NCBI GenBank assembly: GCA_035296965.1
Contig: DATGZX010000219.1
Span: 1-10,851 of the forward strand
Source of the DNA: DATGZX01 sp035296965
GTDB lineage: Bacteria > Planctomycetota > Planctomycetia > Gemmatales > Gemmataceae
DNA length: 10,851 nt
Direction of reading: 5' to 3'
Below the pieces are notes generated by a model. The model was not told where the DNA came from. It made no database searches and saw nothing but the letters and a program-made list of their open reading frames with translations. Positions within the stretch are counted from its first letter, which is position 1, and each line of letters opens with the position of its first letter. Position numbers and translations under genes: made by a program. Positions 1 through 6,429 of the stretch are shown piece after piece.

Positions 1-915
1 GCTGGGACCGAGCAGGGCCTCCTTGGCACAGCGGCACGCCTGGGTAAGCATTCCGTACTGGGCCGCGTCGAGTCTTCCCGCTCCGGGCAGGCGGGCTTCG
101 ACGAACTTGGCAAGCGCCAGGTCCATGTTATCGCCGCCCAGCAGCAGATGTTCGCCGACGGCCTCACGCACGAAGCCGAGTTCGCCTTGCTGCTCGATGG
201 CGCGAATGAGGCTGAAGTCGCTGGTGCCGCCGCCGACGTCCACAACCAGGCAACGCGCGCCCGGTTTGAGCAACGCGGCCTCCTGGGGAGGGTGGGTAGC
301 CAACCAGCAGTAGAACGCGGCTTGAGGCTCTTCCAGAAGGGTCAGGTCTTCAATACCCGCTCGGCGGGCAGCGTCCACGGTCAAGTTGCGCGCCACATCA
401 TCGAACGAAGCAGGCACGGTGAGCACGACCGCCTGCTTTTCCAGGCGGTCCTCCGGCCGGTCGGCGGCCATGCGATAATTCCAGCTCTCGACCATGTGCT
501 GAAGGTAGCGCGCCGAGGCTTCGACCGGCGAAATGCGCGCCACATCAGGCGGCGCGGTCCAGGGCAGGATCGCCGCGGAGCGATCGACGCCGGCATGGCA
601 CAGCCACGATTTCGCCGAGGTCACCAACCGACCGGGGATGCGCGCACCATGATTGCGGGCGAACTCGCCCACTGCATACGAGCGTTTCGGATCCCAGGGC
701 AAGGCAACCGAACCGGCCGGGAGATCGTGGGGTCCGGGAAGGTAGAGGAACGATGGCAGCAGCGGCCGGGCTCCCAGCTCGCCTGGCGCCACGAGCTGAG
801 GAATGGAAAACGTATGGATCTCGGGCCGGCCGCCTTTAGGCCTGCGCTGCAGGTCGACGTATGCGAGCGCACTGTTCGTTGTTCCGAGATCGATGCCAAT
901 CAGATAACGCGCCAT
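1..915 (-). CDS. Hsp70-family (DnaK-like) ATPase, N-terminal 305 residues, cut by the window edge
   Basis: The reading frame starts MARYLIGIDLGTTNSALAYV, the phosphate-1 loop of the Hsp70/actin ATPase fold. Further in come a VPASFDD segment, a LLEEPQAAF segment and the phosphate-2 loop DVGGGTSDF (about residues 226-234), then a GGDNMD motif, in the order expected for an Hsp70 nucleotide-binding domain. The frame stays open to base 1, so the rest of the ATPase domain and any substrate-binding domain lie outside. Role by family: ATP-driven, cytoplasmic chaperone activity. It diverges from canonical DnaK: a proline- and glycine-rich stretch replaces the usual sequence after the first strands, so it is probably one of the extra Hsp70 paralogues found in PVC bacteria and Deltaproteobacteria rather than the housekeeping dnaK. 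The start is fixed by the conserved N-terminus; upstream there is only a weak Shine-Dalgarno sequence. It is divergent from the lipoprotein gene. Confidence 0.9.
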   Translation of the reverse strand, partial: MARYLIGIDLGTTNSALAYVDLQRRPKGGRPEIHTFSIPQLVAPGELGARPLLPSFLYLPGPHDLPAGSVALPWDPKRSYAVGEFARNHGARIPGRLVTSAKSWLCHAGVDRSAAILPWTAPPDVARISPVEASARYLQHMVESWNYRMAADRPEDRLEKQAVVLTVPASFDDVARNLTVDAARRAGIEDLTLLEEPQAAFYCWLATHPPQEAALLKPGARCLVVDVGGGTSDFSLIRAIEQQGELGFVREAVGEHLLLGGDNMDLALAKFVEARLPGAGRLDAAQYGMLTQACRCAKEALLGPS

Positions 916-963
916 GTCTCGTTCGGTAAAAGGCTGTTCCAAAAGCCCCTTTCGCGAGTGCTG

Positions 964-1011
964 GAGGAATAGGACGCATATGTCCCATGAGACCCATGCG
1001 TCCTATTCCTC
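964..1011. repeat. 48-bp near-perfect palindrome in the divergent intergenic region
   Basis: The arms 964-979 and 996-1011 are 16-bp perfect reverse complements. The 16 bases between them are themselves nearly palindromic, so 21 of 24 opposing pairs match over the whole element; the mismatched pairs are 980/995, 981/994 and 985/990. It lies between two divergent genes, so it is not a terminator for either. There is no T-tract and no coding potential. It could be a REP/BIME-like or MITE-like unit, or a protein-binding site; the sequence alone does not decide. Confidence 0.8.
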
Positions 1012-1187
1012 TCTCGCCCAAGTGGGGGGAAACAACTGGATCAGGCTCCAAGAAGCTCCACCTTTTTGCAATCTCCGCAGACTTCCTCTTCAGCCTATTC
1101 TTTTCCCCGTTCCTGTCGATACTGGTCTTGCTCCACGGGGTGGAATCGCTAGAGTACCCGCCCGTCTGTGTACGGAGGAGAGGCAAA

Positions 1188-1805
1188 ATGATGAGCCGAT
1201 GCCCAACGTTTGGAAGAGTCGCGGGCGGTTACCTGCTCCTGGCGATCCTTATCCTTTCAAACACCGGCTGCCTGGTTGTTGCGGCTGCGGGCGCGGCGGG
1301 CGGGGCTGCGGCCGGTTACGTTTACGTGAAAGGCAAAGTGTGTGAGGTCTACAATGCCGGCCTCAACGATACCTGGGCCGCCACGCACACTGCCCTCGCC
1401 GAGCTAGGAATGCCCATCCTCAAGGAAGATATCAAACCGGACGAGAGCTTCATCGAGAGCCGGACTACCGACGGTCAGCAAGTGCGCATCTATGTGACCG
1501 AAGTGGACAGCAAGATCCCAGCCGAGGGCAAGAACACGCGCGTTTGCGTGCGCGTGTCGACTTTCGGCGATCACGGGGTCAGCACCCGCATCCTGGACCA
1601 GGTGGCGCGTCACCTGCTGCCTGCGAACGGGTTCCCGCCTCAATCAGGCCCTCCGCCTGCCGCTGCTCCGGTTGTCATCCAAACCGGGGGAACGAACCCG
1701 CCGCCCTTGGCCGCGCCGGTCCCGCAAGGTCCACCAGTGCAGACCGCCCCACCGCCGCCTCTACCTGCTGATCCTGGAGCAGCCGGCAAAATATCACCCA
1801 GATAG
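1188..1805 (+). CDS. DUF3568-like lipoprotein with proline-rich tail
   Basis: A 205-residue secreted lipoprotein. Residues 1-28 form a type II signal peptide: basic N-region, hydrophobic stretch YLLLAILIL, and NTGC with the likely lipidated Cys28. An Ala/Gly-rich segment and GYVYVKG follow, then a compact domain of about 100 residues (VYNAGLNDTWAATHTALAEL onwards) with the beta/alpha pattern typical of the DUF3568 lipoproteins of Verrucomicrobiota, Planctomycetota and Deltaproteobacteria. From about residue 150 the protein is a Pro/Ala-rich, probably disordered tail. The start at 1188 is chosen because GGAGGAG (1174-1180) sits 7 bases upstream and because it puts the lipobox at the normal distance; an adjacent ATG at 1191 is possible, and a longer in-frame start at 987 lies inside the palindrome and is unlikely. 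Function unknown; presumably anchored in the cell envelope. Confidence 0.82.
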   Translation: MMSRCPTFGRVAGGYLLLAILILSNTGCLVVAAAGAAGGAAAGYVYVKGKVCEVYNAGLNDTWAATHTALAELGMPILKEDIKPDESFIESRTTDGQQVRIYVTEVDSKIPAEGKNTRVCVRVSTFGDHGVSTRILDQVARHLLPANGFPPQSGPPPAAAPVVIQTGGTNPPPLAAPVPQGPPVQTAPPPPLPADPGAAGKISPR

Positions 1806-1876
1806 CGTTCGCTTCTTTTCCCGCTCTTTATTCTTGCCCTTGTTTATCGTCAGCCGGCAAAGTTACACTCTTTTCC

Positions 1877-2140
1877 ATGCTTGCACATGGAGACCTTGTT
1901 TGCCCCGACTGTCAGGTGCTTCTGCCCGCGGGGGCCACCGTCTGCGTGAAGTGCGGAAAAAGAGGACGCCCAAAGACAGGACACCTCATCCTTGATCTTG
2001 TGGGCCGCGTCCATCCTTGGCTGGTGCAACATCTGGGAACTGTGGGAGGGACCTTAGTCGCAGGGTTCATGTTTGTCGTACTTATGGCCCTGACCCTTGG
2101 AGCTTTCTTCTGGTTGAAATGGGCCCTTGCTTCGCCATGA
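1877..2140 (+). CDS. small zinc-ribbon membrane protein, hypothetical
   Basis: An 87-residue protein with a double-Cys ribbon at the N-terminus (C9-x2-C12 and C23-x2-C26, as CPDC and CVKC) that probably binds one zinc ion. A linker follows, then a single strongly hydrophobic segment at about residues 57-80, predicted to span the membrane. The zinc-ribbon-plus-one-helix design is common in small uncharacterised bacterial proteins. The ATG at 1877 has no convincing Shine-Dalgarno sequence, so the start is less certain than the frame. It lies 71 bases after the lipoprotein stop and 50 bases before the MqsA-like gene; nothing in it looks like a toxin, so it is not an obvious partner of that regulator. 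Confidence 0.6.
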   Translation: MLAHGDLVCPDCQVLLPAGATVCVKCGKRGRPKTGHLILDLVGRVHPWLVQHLGTVGGTLVAGFMFVVLMALTLGAFFWLKWALASP

Positions 2141-2190
2141 ATTCGGGGAGACATTGTGAACGCCCTTCCGCAGATCTAGGGGCACCGGAG

Positions 2191-2634
2191 ATGACAACCC
2201 GCACCTATCCGAAGCGCTGTGGCAAATGCGGCCAGAAAGCGATCCGGCTGGCCACCATCCCGTATGCCACCACCATCGAGCACGACGGCCGGACTTACCA
2301 GGTAGAAATTGCCGCCTTTACCGTGCCGCAATGCGCCAACTGCCAGGCCATCAGCATCGACGACGAGGCCGACCACCAGATCAGTGCCGCCTTCCGGCGC
2401 GAGGCTCAGTTACTGGCGCCGGAGGAGATTCGCCAGGGCCGCGAAAAGCTGGCGTTGACCCAGAAACAGTTCGCCAACCTGTTGGGCGTGGGCGAGTCGA
2501 CGGTCTCGCGCTGGGAGACCGGCGCACAGATCCAACAACGGGCAATGGATCGGTTTGTCCGCCTTTGTCTCGCCAGCCCGGCGGCGGTGAAGCTCCTCCA
2601 GAGCGATTTCCAGTCGAGCGCGCGGAGCGCATAG
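2191..2634 (+). CDS. MqsA/YgiT-type zinc-finger and XRE-HTH regulator, orphan antitoxin-like
   Basis: A 147-residue protein with the two-domain layout of MqsA antitoxins. The N-terminal zinc-binding part carries C10-x2-C13 and C48-x2-C51 (RCGKCG and QCANCQ). The C-terminal XRE helix-turn-helix covers about residues 78-125 and includes LTQKQFANLLGVGESTVSRW, the usual recognition helix of this family. In MqsRA systems the antitoxin neutralises the MqsR ribonuclease and represses its own operon. No MqsR-like or other toxin gene adjoins: upstream is a zinc-ribbon membrane protein and downstream is intergenic repeat DNA. It may be a solitary regulator or the remains of a toxin-antitoxin pair. The ATG at 2191 is preceded by AGGGG at 2178-2182. 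A longer in-frame start at 2017 would overlap the previous gene and is rejected. Confidence 0.82.
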   Translation: MTTRTYPKRCGKCGQKAIRLATIPYATTIEHDGRTYQVEIAAFTVPQCANCQAISIDDEADHQISAAFRREAQLLAPEEIRQGREKLALTQKQFANLLGVGESTVSRWETGAQIQQRAMDRFVRLCLASPAAVKLLQSDFQSSARSA

Positions 2635-2716
2635 AGACGCGGTGATTCTAAGTCTGGTGGCAGAGAAACTCGGCCGCAAACCGCCGTGAATTTGTCCTCT
2701 CACAGGGCCGCTTCTG

Positions 2717-2801
2717 CCGGCGCTAACCCATGCATCACGTGGCTCGACCACCAAGCCAGAGAGTTCTTCTGGAGGACGATCCGCAACCTTCTCTTCATCT
2801 T
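2717..2801. repeat. intergenic repeat, copy A (both ends, middle missing)
   Basis: Part of the 392-base gene-free stretch 2635-3026. Bases 2717-2739 match the left end of copies B and C (20 of 23 against copy B, by eye). Bases 2741-2800 align without gaps to 7064-7123 in copy C at 49 of 60, with the first 34 bases almost identical. The roughly 125 bases that separate these blocks in copy C are absent here. An open frame crosses it (2686-2871) but looks accidental. Confidence 0.7.
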
Positions 2802-2864
2802 GGTCGTAGCAACCTCACGGCCGAAACATTTCTTTGGAAAGCAGTCGCAAGAAAAACCTCGAGT

Positions 2865-2917
2865 GATGTAGAGAACCCCGGATTTGATCCGACTACATTA
2901 TGAAAACGCCCCAAGCC
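2865..2917. repeat. 53-bp upstream repeat, copy 1 (before the DUF1801 gene)
   Basis: It aligns without gaps to 4171-4223 with 10 mismatches in 53 (about 81% identity, counted by hand). The shared core runs from the AGAGAAC block through TCCGA, TACA and TATGAAA. Each copy lies upstream of a small soluble-domain gene, DUF1801 here and YCII in copy 2, though this copy is about 110 bases from its gene. It may be a shared promoter or regulatory segment, or simply a dispersed repeat. Confidence 0.7.
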
Positions 2918-2934
2918 GGCGCCAGTCATGGACA

Positions 2935-2946
2935 ACCTACGTAGGT
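2935..2946. repeat. 12-bp perfect palindrome upstream of the DUF1801 gene
   Basis: ACCTACGTAGGT is perfectly self-complementary, about 80 bases before the DUF1801 start. It could be an operator; no regulator can be assigned and a chance occurrence is possible. Confidence 0.4.
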
Positions 2947-3026
2947 GGGTCACCGCAGCGGTCGGCCACGTATTTGTTGATTTTGAGGGCCATTCCTGAA
3001 TGGCGCCCCAACAGTGGAGACTTCCT

Positions 3027-3425
3027 GTGAAATCCTCCTCGTCGTCGAAACATAGCGCGAAGCAGCCCAGCTTGCAGGTGCGAACCTACCTTGCGGCGCT
3101 ACCAGCCGATGCACGCAGGCACGTCCAAAAGCTGCGCGAGACCATTCGCGCGGCGGCCCCCGGCGCTGTCGAGAGTTTCGGCTACGGAATGCCCGCCTTC
3201 AGTCTCGATGGAAAGCCCTTTGTCTGGTACGCCGCTTGGAAACACCACAGCAGCTTCTACCCGCTCAGCGCGGCGACCGCGCGCGCCCTCGCGGCCCAAC
3301 TCGAGGGATACGAGACCTCGGGGAAGGGGACGGTTCGATTTCGACTAGACGAGCCGCTACCAACGGCTCTTGTGAAGCGGCTCGTCAAGGCACGTATCGC
3401 TGACTTGCAAAAGAAGCAGAAGTAG
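3027..3425 (+). CDS. DUF1801 domain protein (YdhG-like)
   Basis: A 132-residue cytoplasmic protein. After a short Ser/Lys-rich leader it shows the DUF1801 pattern: VRTYLAALPADARRHVQKLR helix, IRAAAPGAVESFGYGMPAF, then FVWYAAWKHHSSFYPLS and a C-terminal segment with KGTVRFRLDEPLP and ALVKRLVKARI. Members of this small fold, which includes YdhG and YdeI, have no settled biochemical role and often lie near ECF sigma factor and YCII genes, as here. The GTG at 3027 is preferred because GGAGA at 3016-3020 is 6 bases upstream; an ATG at 3000 would add nine residues. First gene of a same-strand group; the next gene starts 80 bases after its stop. Confidence 0.8.
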   Translation: MKSSSSSKHSAKQPSLQVRTYLAALPADARRHVQKLRETIRAAAPGAVESFGYGMPAFSLDGKPFVWYAAWKHHSSFYPLSAATARALAAQLEGYETSGKGTVRFRLDEPLPTALVKRLVKARIADLQKKQK

Positions 3426-3505
3426 CGGTGAGTTGCGTGCGGTTGCGGCGGGCCACTGAAAAGCGCGGCCGCCCCTCCTCGAATACGAAGTACGTGAGGC
3501 ATTCC

Positions 3506-4171
3506 ATGAACACTGCAGCCTCAGTCACCGACACATCGACGATCCCTGCACCAGCGGCATGTGTGGCAATCGCAGCAGCTGGGGCAGTTCACTTGTTGCT
3601 CGCGAGCTTGCACGTGCTTAGCCCAGAATTTGATCCTTCCTGGCGCGTGGTGAGTGAGTATGCAAACGGAAGGTATGGTTGGGTACTGTCACTGATGTTT
3701 GCGTCCTGGGCATTAAGCTCTTGGGCCTTAGCCATCACGCTGTGGTCGCAAGTAAACGGGATTGGCGGCAAGATGGCTCTGGGTCTTCTGATCGCTGCAG
3801 GCGTCGGCGAGGCCATGGCATCGGTCTTCGATATCAACCATCCTCTTCACAATTTGGCTGGAATGATTGGTGTCCTTAGCCTGCCGCTCGCCGCAATGTT
3901 GATCAGCGTGCGTCTGGGTCGCACCCAAGCGTGGGCCGCAAAAAAGAAAGTGCTTCTCTGGACAGCTAACCTCACCTGGGTGAGTCTGGTCCTGATGGTA
4001 GCCGCTTTGATCCTCATGATCTGTGGATACACCCGTGTAGGCAACAAAACGACCCCTGGCATAATGCCGTTCGTTGGCTGGGCGAATCGGCTATTGGTAG
4101 TGGTTTACTGCGTGTGGGTGGTGACGGTCGCCAGTCAGGCCCTCCGACTGCGCCGGCAACTGTCGCGGTAG
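3506..4171 (+). CDS. DUF998 family integral membrane protein
   Basis: A 221-residue protein with about six hydrophobic segments: around residues 15-37, 58-80, 87-107, 117-137, 151-173 and 188-210. Between the first two is VSEYANGRYGW, close to the SEYxxGxxGW signature of DUF998, and INHPLHNLAGM lies before the fourth segment. Inner-membrane location is inferred; the function of the family is unknown. The ATG at 3506 is chosen because GAGG at 3496-3499 is well placed and the upstream in-frame extension to 3428 is basic and low in conservation features. The gene is followed by 81 bases containing repeat copy 2 before the YCII gene. It probably belongs to the DUF1801-YCII-sigma group, although the gaps are wide enough for separate promoters. 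Confidence 0.82.
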   Translation: MNTAASVTDTSTIPAPAACVAIAAAGAVHLLLASLHVLSPEFDPSWRVVSEYANGRYGWVLSLMFASWALSSWALAITLWSQVNGIGGKMALGLLIAAGVGEAMASVFDINHPLHNLAGMIGVLSLPLAAMLISVRLGRTQAWAAKKKVLLWTANLTWVSLVLMVAALILMICGYTRVGNKTTPGIMPFVGWANRLLVVVYCVWVVTVASQALRLRRQLSR

Positions 4172-4223
4172 ATGCAGAGAACACCAGTTTTGCTCCGATT
4201 ACACTATGAAATCGCACCAACCC
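4171..4223. repeat. 53-bp upstream repeat, copy 2 (before the YCII gene)
   Basis: It aligns to 2865-2917 at 43 of 53 bases. It begins on the last base of the DUF998 stop codon and ends 29 bases before the YCII start, filling most of the intergenic space. Nothing in it matches a TGTCGA-type ECF42 -35 element. Confidence 0.7.
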
Positions 4224-4252
4224 AATGCCACAATCGAAAGGAGCGAAAAGAC

Positions 4253-4663
4253 ATGAAGTACATGCTGCTGATGACGGGCACGAAGGCCGATTTTGACTGG
4301 TACGCCAAGTGGTCGAAACAAGACCTCCAGGCGCAATTCGCTTTCATGCACGCTTTCAACAAAGAACTCAAAGATTCGGGCGCGTTCGTTGCAGCCGAAG
4401 GCCTGGCGTTCCCCGACCAGGCCAAGATCGTTCGCGCGGGAAGCGACGGCACGCCAATTACGGATGGAGTCTTCCCTGAAGCCAAAGAATTCCTCGCCGG
4501 CTATTGGATCGTTGACGTGGAAAGCCCAGAGGAAGCGTATAAGATCGCCGCGCGAGCTTCGGCGGCGCCCCACCCGCCGCGCCACGGGCCCCGAGGGATT
4601 CCGGAGAACCAACCCATTGAGGTGCGGCAAGTGATGAGTGGCCCACCGGAAGAATTGTTATGA
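4253..4663 (+). CDS. YCII/DGPF-domain protein, partner of the ECF42 sigma factor
   Basis: A 136-residue cytoplasmic protein beginning MKYMLLMTG, the usual first strand of the YCII ferredoxin-like fold. It has the DGPF-type motif in the variant form TDGVFPEAKEFLAGYWIVDV (around residues 78-97) and the following ESPEEAYKIAARASAAP helix. A Pro-rich C-terminus ends in EVRQVM. DGPF proteins are the regular genomic partners of ECF42 sigma factors and are usually their transcriptional targets; their biochemical activity is not established. The ATG at 4253 has AAAGGAG at 4237-4243 upstream. Its stop overlaps the sigma factor start (ATGA at 4660-4663), so the two are translationally coupled. Confidence 0.88.
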   Translation: MKYMLLMTGTKADFDWYAKWSKQDLQAQFAFMHAFNKELKDSGAFVAAEGLAFPDQAKIVRAGSDGTPITDGVFPEAKEFLAGYWIVDVESPEEAYKIAARASAAPHPPRHGPRGIPENQPIEVRQVMSGPPEELL

Positions 4664-5931
4664 CCGGACAATCAGTGGACGTTCCGATCGAGCACGTGTT
4701 GCGGGATTTGACGCCGCAGGTGCTCGGGGCTGTCGTCCGAAGATTTCGCGACTTCGCGGCGGCGGAGGACGCCGTTCAGGAGGCGTCGCTTGCCGCCGCG
4801 CTGCATTGGCCACGCGAGGGCCCACCGGAGAATCCCCGCGCATGGCTAACGCAGGTCGCCTTCCGGCGGATGGCCGACCACATTCGCAGCGAATCTGCGC
4901 GCCGCCGGCGTGAAAGCGAGCTGGCCCAGGAGGCGGCCTACGCACCAGAATCGACGGTCATCGAGACTGTGCCGGAGAAAGACGACACGCTGGTCCTTCT
5001 CTTCATGTGCTGCCATCCTGCGTTGACTCCGCCTTCGGCGATTGCGCTGACGTTGCGGGCGGTGGGCGGCTTGACCACAGCGGAGATCGCCCACGCGTTT
5101 CTTGTGCCCGAATCGACAATGGCCCAACGGATCAGCCGGGCCAAGCAAAGCATCAAGAACTCCGGCATTCCATTCCAACTGCCGACTACTGAGGAGCAAG
5201 CGCAGCGCCTGCGCGCGGTTCTCCACGTCCTCTACCTCATCTTCAATGAGGGCTACACGAGCAGCGTCGGACCTGAGCTGCGCCGAAGCGATCTGACCCA
5301 AGAGGCGCTGCGCCTGACGCGGATCGTCCACAATTTGCAACCGGGCGACACGGAGGCCGCCGGCCTGCTCGCGCTCATGTTGTTGACCGACGCGCGCCGT
5401 CGAGCGCGCACGAGTGCCGCAGGCGAGTTGATCCCGCTCGCGCAGCAGGACAGGGCGCTTTGGGATAAGCAACAGATCGCGGAGGGAGTCGCGCTCCTCT
5501 CGGCCACGTTGCCCAAGGGCTCGGTCGGCCCATACCAATTGCAGGCCGCCATCGCCGCCGTGCACGACGAAGCTGCCCGAGCCGACGACACGGATTGGCC
5601 GCAGATCCTGGCGCTCTACGATCTGCTCAGGCGTATGTCCGACAATCCAATGGTCGGGTTGAATCATGCGATCGCGGCCGCGATGGTGCACGGCCCGACG
5701 AAGGGGTTAGAACTCCTGGACGCCCTCAAAGCGGACGTCCGCCTCGCGGATCACCACCGCCTCGACGCTGTTCGCGCACATCTGCTGGAACTCGCTGGAG
5801 ACCACAAGGGCGCCGTCATGCATTACCGGGTGGCGGCAGGCAAGACAGGGAGCCTCCCGGAGCGCAATTACCTTCTCACGCAGGCTGCGCGACTCTCCAG
5901 CGAGCTGGGGCCAATGAACGAACAGGAATGA
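4660..5931 (+). CDS. ECF42-group RNA polymerase sigma factor with long C-terminal extension
   Basis: A 423-residue protein of the COG4941 type. Residues about 10-80 form sigma region 2, including FRDFAAAEDAVQEASLAAAL and NPRAWLTQVAFRRMADHI. Residues about 115-165 form region 4, with LTTAEIAHAFLVPESTMAQR as the helix-turn-helix for the -35 element. The remaining 250 residues are the DUF6596/TPR-like extension (FNEGYTSS, ALLLLTDARRRAR-like segments, GLNHAIAAAMVHGP, LLDAL) typical of the group and reported to be needed for its activity in ECF42 members. Length is normal for the family. No anti-sigma gene is adjacent, as expected for ECF42, where the extension replaces it. It overlaps the YCII gene by 4 bases, so the pair is one operon. 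A long open frame on the opposite strand (4846-5691) is a GC-driven shadow. Confidence 0.92.
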   Translation: MTGQSVDVPIEHVLRDLTPQVLGAVVRRFRDFAAAEDAVQEASLAAALHWPREGPPENPRAWLTQVAFRRMADHIRSESARRRRESELAQEAAYAPESTVIETVPEKDDTLVLLFMCCHPALTPPSAIALTLRAVGGLTTAEIAHAFLVPESTMAQRISRAKQSIKNSGIPFQLPTTEEQAQRLRAVLHVLYLIFNEGYTSSVGPELRRSDLTQEALRLTRIVHNLQPGDTEAAGLLALMLLTDARRRARTSAAGELIPLAQQDRALWDKQQIAEGVALLSATLPKGSVGPYQLQAAIAAVHDEAARADDTDWPQILALYDLLRRMSDNPMVGLNHAIAAAMVHGPTKGLELLDALKADVRLADHHRLDAVRAHLLELAGDHKGAVMHYRVAAGKTGSLPERNYLLTQAARLSSELGPMNEQE

Positions 5932-5944
5932 GAGTAAACCGCCC

Positions 5945-6054
5945 GGCGGGCGCTATCCCATGCATCAAGTCGTAGAGGCCATATAAGTTCTCGCTGCCTG
6001 AGCAGCGGTAGGAACCATCATTCTTTATTGGAAGACGCGACGTCCTAGTGCGGA
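5945..6054. repeat. intergenic repeat, copy B (left 110 bp only)
   Basis: It begins 13 bases after the sigma factor stop and aligns to 6915-7025 at about 75% identity with a single one-base gap (83 of 111 columns, counted by hand). The strongest blocks are the first 29 bases and the end around GTGCGGA. The right-hand block seen in copies A and C is missing; the promoter of the toxin-antitoxin operon begins 22 bases after this copy ends. Confidence 0.7.
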
Positions 6055-6076
6055 CCAACAGACTCAGAAACTGCTC

Positions 6077-6105
6077 TTGATTGTCCGCCGCGTCTCTTGT
6101 ATTTT
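6077..6105 (+). promoter_or_regulatory. sigma70-like promoter of the BrnT/XRE operon
   Basis: TTGATT (6077-6082) and TATTTT (6100-6105) are 17 bases apart. Transcription would start near 6112, about 18 bases before the GTG start. The -10 box lies inside an inverted repeat. Confidence 0.6.
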
Positions 6106-6114
6106 ATTACAAGA
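6095..6114. promoter_or_regulatory. inverted-repeat operator over the -10 box, likely antitoxin site
   Basis: TCTTGTA (6095-6101) and TACAAGA (6108-6114) are perfect reverse complements around a 6-base AT spacer. The repeat covers the -10 box, so a bound protein would block RNA polymerase. The XRE-type antitoxin of the same operon is the natural candidate, since such antitoxins usually autorepress; this assignment is inferred. Confidence 0.55.
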
Positions 6115-6129
6115 TCAGGAGGGACGTGC

Positions 6130-6429
6130 GTGGGCCAATTGGCTTTCATCTGGGACCTGGAAGACGACCCGGAGGGAAACTACTGGCACATTTGTGTCGA
6201 AGGTCACGGCGTCACCCGGGAAGAGGTTGAAGAGGTACTGGCGGGAAATCTCGAGAGCGCGATTCGGAGCCGCAGTAGCGGCCAGCCTGAAGCGTTTGGC
6301 TGGACCGTCAATGGCAAGTACATCACTGTCGTTTTCGAGCGCGTGTCCGACGATCCGTTGACCGTCTACCCCATTACAGCCTATGAAGTTCCGCCGCCCG
6401 GTCCCAGAAAGCGGAGGAAGAGACGATGA
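6130..6429 (+). CDS. BrnT-like (RelE superfamily) putative ribonuclease toxin
   Basis: A 99-residue protein with the BrnT/DUF497-like pattern: FIWDLEDDPEGNYWHICVEG, then HGVTREEVEEVL (residues 26-37), then a strand pair GWTVNGKYITVVFERV and a final YPITAYEVPP strand. The tail is strongly basic (KRRKRR). BrnT toxins are mRNA-cleaving RelE-fold enzymes that halt translation. The match is by pattern and is weaker than for textbook BrnT, so another RelE-fold or DUF4258-like protein is possible. GTG at 6130 is chosen because AGGAGG at 6117-6122 is 7 bases upstream; a TTG at 6097 lies within the operator and before that Shine-Dalgarno sequence. The stop overlaps the XRE gene start (ATGA at 6426-6429), the toxin-first coupled order common in such pairs. 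Confidence 0.75.
   Translation: MGQLAFIWDLEDDPEGNYWHICVEGHGVTREEVEEVLAGNLESAIRSRSSGQPEAFGWTVNGKYITVVFERVSDDPLTVYPITAYEVPPPGPRKRRKRR

Noticed and set aside
148..972. Plus-strand open frame over the left end
   Set aside because: It is the antisense shadow of the Hsp70 gene, whose ATPase motifs are unmistakable.
1839..1867. Possible promoter TTGTTT with TTACAC before the zinc-ribbon gene
   Set aside because: Spacing is acceptable but the -10 match is too poor to support.
2686..2871. Small plus-strand open frame in the intergenic region
   Set aside because: It spans repeat copy A, has no Shine-Dalgarno sequence, and its partial similarity to a frame near 7064 is explained by the DNA repeat rather than by a conserved protein.
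4172..4252. ECF42-type promoter (TGTCGA and CGA/TC boxes) upstream of the YCII gene
   Set aside because: No TGTCGA occurs in the gap; a nearby TGTCGC at 4160-4165 has no -10 box at the right distance.
4846..5691. Long minus-strand open frame of 281 codons
   Set aside because: It lies wholly inside the ECF42 sigma factor gene, which has clear family motifs; the antisense frame is a by-product of high GC.
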